DNA of 64,000 nt from Planctomycetota bacterium (GTDB taxonomy: Bacteria; Planctomycetota; Planctomycetia; Pirellulales; Pirellulaceae). A program made the translations under genes and the position numbers. This document shows, piece after piece, positions 62,026 to 64,000 of this stretch. Under the pieces are notes generated by a model. That model was not told the DNA's origin. It ran no database searches and was given only the letters and a program-made list of their open reading frames with translations. Numbering within the stretch: position 1 is the stretch's first letter; every line of letters begins with the position of its first letter. The stretch is taken from positions 33,943 to 97,942 of the forward strand of contig JAFLCP010000004.1 in assembly GCA_017303505.1 (NCBI GenBank), read 5' to 3'.

Positions 62026-63123
62026 TCAGCTGACCGCAATAGCCGATGAGGCTGCCTCCGATTTAGTTAATGGCTGTCGTGAGATCACAAGCTCTCGCAT
62101 ACGCTGGCAAATTGCGTCGATCTGAGGATTCTTTTTAAGGCTTTTCCAAGCCCCTTCGAGCCACACATACTGTTCTGCAGCATCAGCGGTTCCTGTCATA
62201 GGGTGACGCGTGGTGGAGCATTGAACGATTTGCTTGAGAGGCATTTGCGGGTGTAAGCGAAAAACTCTTCCGCACATTTGCATGGTTGGCCCTTTGGAAC
62301 TTGGCCGACAAAAGACGGTTTGCAGGCTGGGACAATCGAAGCCTTCAGTGAGAATGGCCATACTTAACAAGACTTCGGTACGCCCTGCTTCAAAGTCTTC
62401 GAGTTGACGTTCACGATCGGATGTTGCCGTAACAACTTCAGCTGCGACACCAAGCTCCCACAACCTTTTCTGACATTCGATGCATTGTTCTAGGCGATGA
62501 AAGAACATCAACGACTTTCCCCAGCGTTTCTTTTCTCGTGCATAGAAATTGGCGACTTCCTGCGGAGAGAAGGAGGGGATAGTGAAATGACGATAACGAC
62601 TGAGGTATCCAAATTGAATGAGCTGTTGAATACCGATATCGCGTACCACTTCTTGAAAGCACAACTTGGCTCGATCACTTCGAAATGGAGTGGCGGAAAG
62701 CCCAAGAACATATTTCGGATTCATTTTTGCATGCATGCTCGCCATCGTCGTAGCCGCGTCGTGCTGGGCCTCATCAACGATAAGGAAATCGACTTCAGGG
62801 GGATTGGCATCGAACATCGAGACAAATTGAATATCAAGGTCAAAGCCAAGCTTTTCGTTTTCTCGTTTGGCTTGCAGGAGCAGGTTACGTCGCATTGCTA
62901 CCCAACCAATTCGTTTCGCGTTAAGCTCTCGCATTCTTGAGGCAATGAGCATCCCCATTACGGTCTTTCCACTTCCGGTTGGGCTTTCAACCAACACACT
63001 TTGCGCACTTTGTGGCTTGTTACCTCGTGCATCGGCGAGTGTGCCGCGGTAGAGGTCAACAACTTTTTGCACAATGCGTTGTTGGTAATCACGAACTTCT
63101 AGTGGTTTGCTTTGAACACTCAT
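62026..63123 (-). CDS. Small SF2 DEAD/DEAH-type helicase
   Basis: 365 residues with two RecA folds and little else. Motif I is PTGSGKT (48-54); motif II reads 'IVDEAQHD' (DEAQ, 117-120); motif III is 'LSATPFRSD'; motif V is 'LSMAILTEGFDCPSLQ'; motif VI is 'QMCGRVFRLHP'. It belongs with UvsW/Rad25-like helicases of phages and mobile elements. It should translocate on or unwind nucleic acid. AGGAG lies nine bases upstream of ATG 63123. The DUF932-like gene follows. It lacks the extra N- and C-terminal domains of larger housekeeping helicases. Confidence 0.85.
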   Translation of the reverse strand: MSVQSKPLEVRDYQQRIVQKVVDLYRGTLADARGNKPQSAQSVLVESPTGSGKTVMGMLIASRMRELNAKRIGWVAMRRNLLLQAKRENEKLGFDLDIQFVSMFDANPPEVDFLIVDEAQHDAATTMASMHAKMNPKYVLGLSATPFRSDRAKLCFQEVVRDIGIQQLIQFGYLSRYRHFTIPSFSPQEVANFYAREKKRWGKSLMFFHRLEQCIECQKRLWELGVAAEVVTATSDRERQLEDFEAGRTEVLLSMAILTEGFDCPSLQTVFCRPSSKGPTMQMCGRVFRLHPQMPLKQIVQCSTTRHPMTGTADAAEQYVWLEGAWKSLKKNPQIDAICQRMRELVISRQPLTKSEAASSAIAVS

Positions 63124-63585
63124 CCCTGGTTCTCCTGGCTAATGGTCCATTGTGCAGACTTGTTAAATGCTGTCAGAACGATCGGACTCTGGTGGTGACT
63201 ACTTGTGTTGCCATGCTTTCGCAGTGCGACGGCAAGTCACGGATTTGAACGGTGTTGGTCTAAACGACTGCTCCAATGGATTTCGCAGCTGTTTACGTTC
63301 AACAATATTTGCAAGCAAAACGTCACATATGAATGTAAAGGCACTTCACCAAACCGGGGAAATTTCCGATTTATAGAAAGTCAATCGGTACCTCATGGTT
63401 TCGCAAAAGCAGTTGAGCGTTCGTCCGCATATTTGTGGGATGGCTATGAACCAAAACGCCGATTGGTTCTTTGCCAGCAACCTGACTCAGTTCCAAACAT
63501 CACATTCCATTCATTTCGATTTACTGACACAAACAGCATCGCCAACCCTCGTGACACCTCTGGTCCTCCCCCGTTCAAAAAATCG

Positions 63586-63641
63586 GGTGCCACGCACCAT
63601 CCTCAGGGTGCCACGCACTTTGCTTTTAGGTGCCACGCATT
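63586..63641. repeat. Three GGTGCCACGCAC repeats
   Basis: GGTGCCACGCACC at 63586-63598, GGTGCCACGCACT at 63607-63619 and GGTGCCACGCATT at 63629-63641, spaced 21-22 bp. They share GGTGCCA and GCAC with the GGTGCCAGGCACC element at the left end of the window, but the central pairing is weaker. Confidence 0.8.
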
Positions 63642-63844
63642 TTGTTGACTTTTGACTCAATTTCGCTTTTTGCGAGCATTTCCATGGGCCATTTTGGCTT
63701 TACAGAAAGGGCTTGCTTGGCATGATTTGCCTGACACAGCCTTTTTTTGCGATCCCAAGAGACTGCATGCCGCTCTTTTTCCGACTCTAGGTACAGAACC
63801 CTAGCGATCCCACATGTTCACCTTCAAGGAGAGTGGGAGAGTGA

Positions 63845-63976
63845 ATGATAATTGTTGCATTGCACGCAACACAGCTCTCGAAAATGACCGAGGGCATGAG
63901 TGAGCGTGTTGATGCGCTCTTACTTCTTGGCTTTTGCCCCAGGCAGATGCCCCTGCCTTATCGCTGGGCATCTTAG
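63845..63976 (+). CDS. Possible 43-residue small protein
   Basis: ATG 63845 to TAG 63976. A purine-rich stretch with GGGAG about ten bases upstream is a good ribosome-binding site. The predicted peptide begins 'MIIVALHATQLSKMTEGMSERVDALLLLGFCPRQ'; it has no recognised motif. Listed as a possibility only. Confidence 0.22.
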   Translation: MIIVALHATQLSKMTEGMSERVDALLLLGFCPRQMPLPYRWAS

Positions 63977-64000
63977 AGTCCCGCAATTCAACTCTTTTGC

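Larger units (their letters stand above)
63124..64000. other. Gene-poor 0.9-kb region at the window's right edge
   Basis: The region upstream of the helicase gene has no open frame with coding character longer than about 45 codons. It holds three GGTGCCACGCAC-type repeats and one short frame with a good ribosome-binding site, both described separately. No RNA gene or transposase remnant can be read. Confidence 0.5.

Noticed and set aside
63801..63986. 61-codon minus-strand frame near the right edge
   Set aside because: Poor start context and biased composition; overlaps a plus-strand short frame that has a better ribosome-binding site.

Overview
The window looks like a stretch of a planctomycete chromosome (Planctomycetota, most likely Pirellulales-like). 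No rRNA or tRNA is present, so this rests on gene content: a 1,210-residue PVC-type heme-binding 'membrane-bound dehydrogenase', a DUF1080 secreted hydrolase, a MoxR/DUF58/BatA operon beside a DUF4159 protein, a DUF6268-like outer-membrane protein, TIM-barrel sugar isomerases, and several small proteins of the sort found in that phylum. Coding density is moderate, G+C is near 50%, and GTG or TTG starts are used several times.

Layout. 1-1.9 kb: the 3' end of pepF, then a gene-free stretch with a GGTGCCTGGCACC-type repeat cluster. 1.9-11.5 kb: a sugar isomerase-like protein, the giant PVC cytochrome, an MscS channel, an L,D-transpeptidase, pyrE with a downstream nuclease-like protein, and a Dnmt2-like cytosine methyltransferase. 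11.5-18.9 kb, minus strand: an M14-S9 peptidase fusion, dihydrolipoyl dehydrogenase and PTS enzyme I. 19-22.8 kb: an unusual fatty-acid cluster with two hotdog proteins, a long acyl carrier protein, a beta-ketoacyl-ACP synthase and a zinc-finger-like protein. 22.9-26.6 kb: a TatD-like hydrolase, HEAT-like and hypothetical proteins. 26.8-39.4 kb: an HD-GYP protein divergent from a large type IV pilus/type II secretion locus (pilin, receiver, histidine kinase, STAS, PilB, PilC, PilM, PilN, PilO, PilP-like, PilQ).

39.7-49.4 kb: small hypothetical proteins, a DUF1080 protein, a secreted cyclophilin, and the minus-strand operon MoxR - DUF58 - BatA/VWA - VWA/glutaminase-like. 49.6-51.9 kb: a terpene-cyclase-like repeat protein with two DUF4159 domains. 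52-56 kb: a minus-strand ribonucleoside/ribose operon (exported nucleoside hydrolase, ribokinase, ribose-binding lipoprotein, permease) with no transport ATPase gene. 56.4-60.4 kb: a nucleotidyltransferase, an unknown protein with primase-like features, a TAT-exported TIM-barrel protein and an outer-membrane protein. 60.9-63.1 kb: a DUF932-like protein and a small SF2 helicase. The last 0.9 kb is largely non-coding and carries three GGTGCCACGCAC repeats.

The most coherent system is the pilus/secretion locus. A prepilin, a CheY-like receiver, a membrane histidine kinase, an anti-anti-sigma-like STAS protein and all core assembly genes run in one direction, with a probable c-di-GMP phosphodiesterase divergent from them. 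The most unexpected single genes are the Dnmt2-like methyltransferase and the hotdog paralogue with a Tyr at the catalytic His position. All functional statements are read from sequence and family knowledge; no database search was run.
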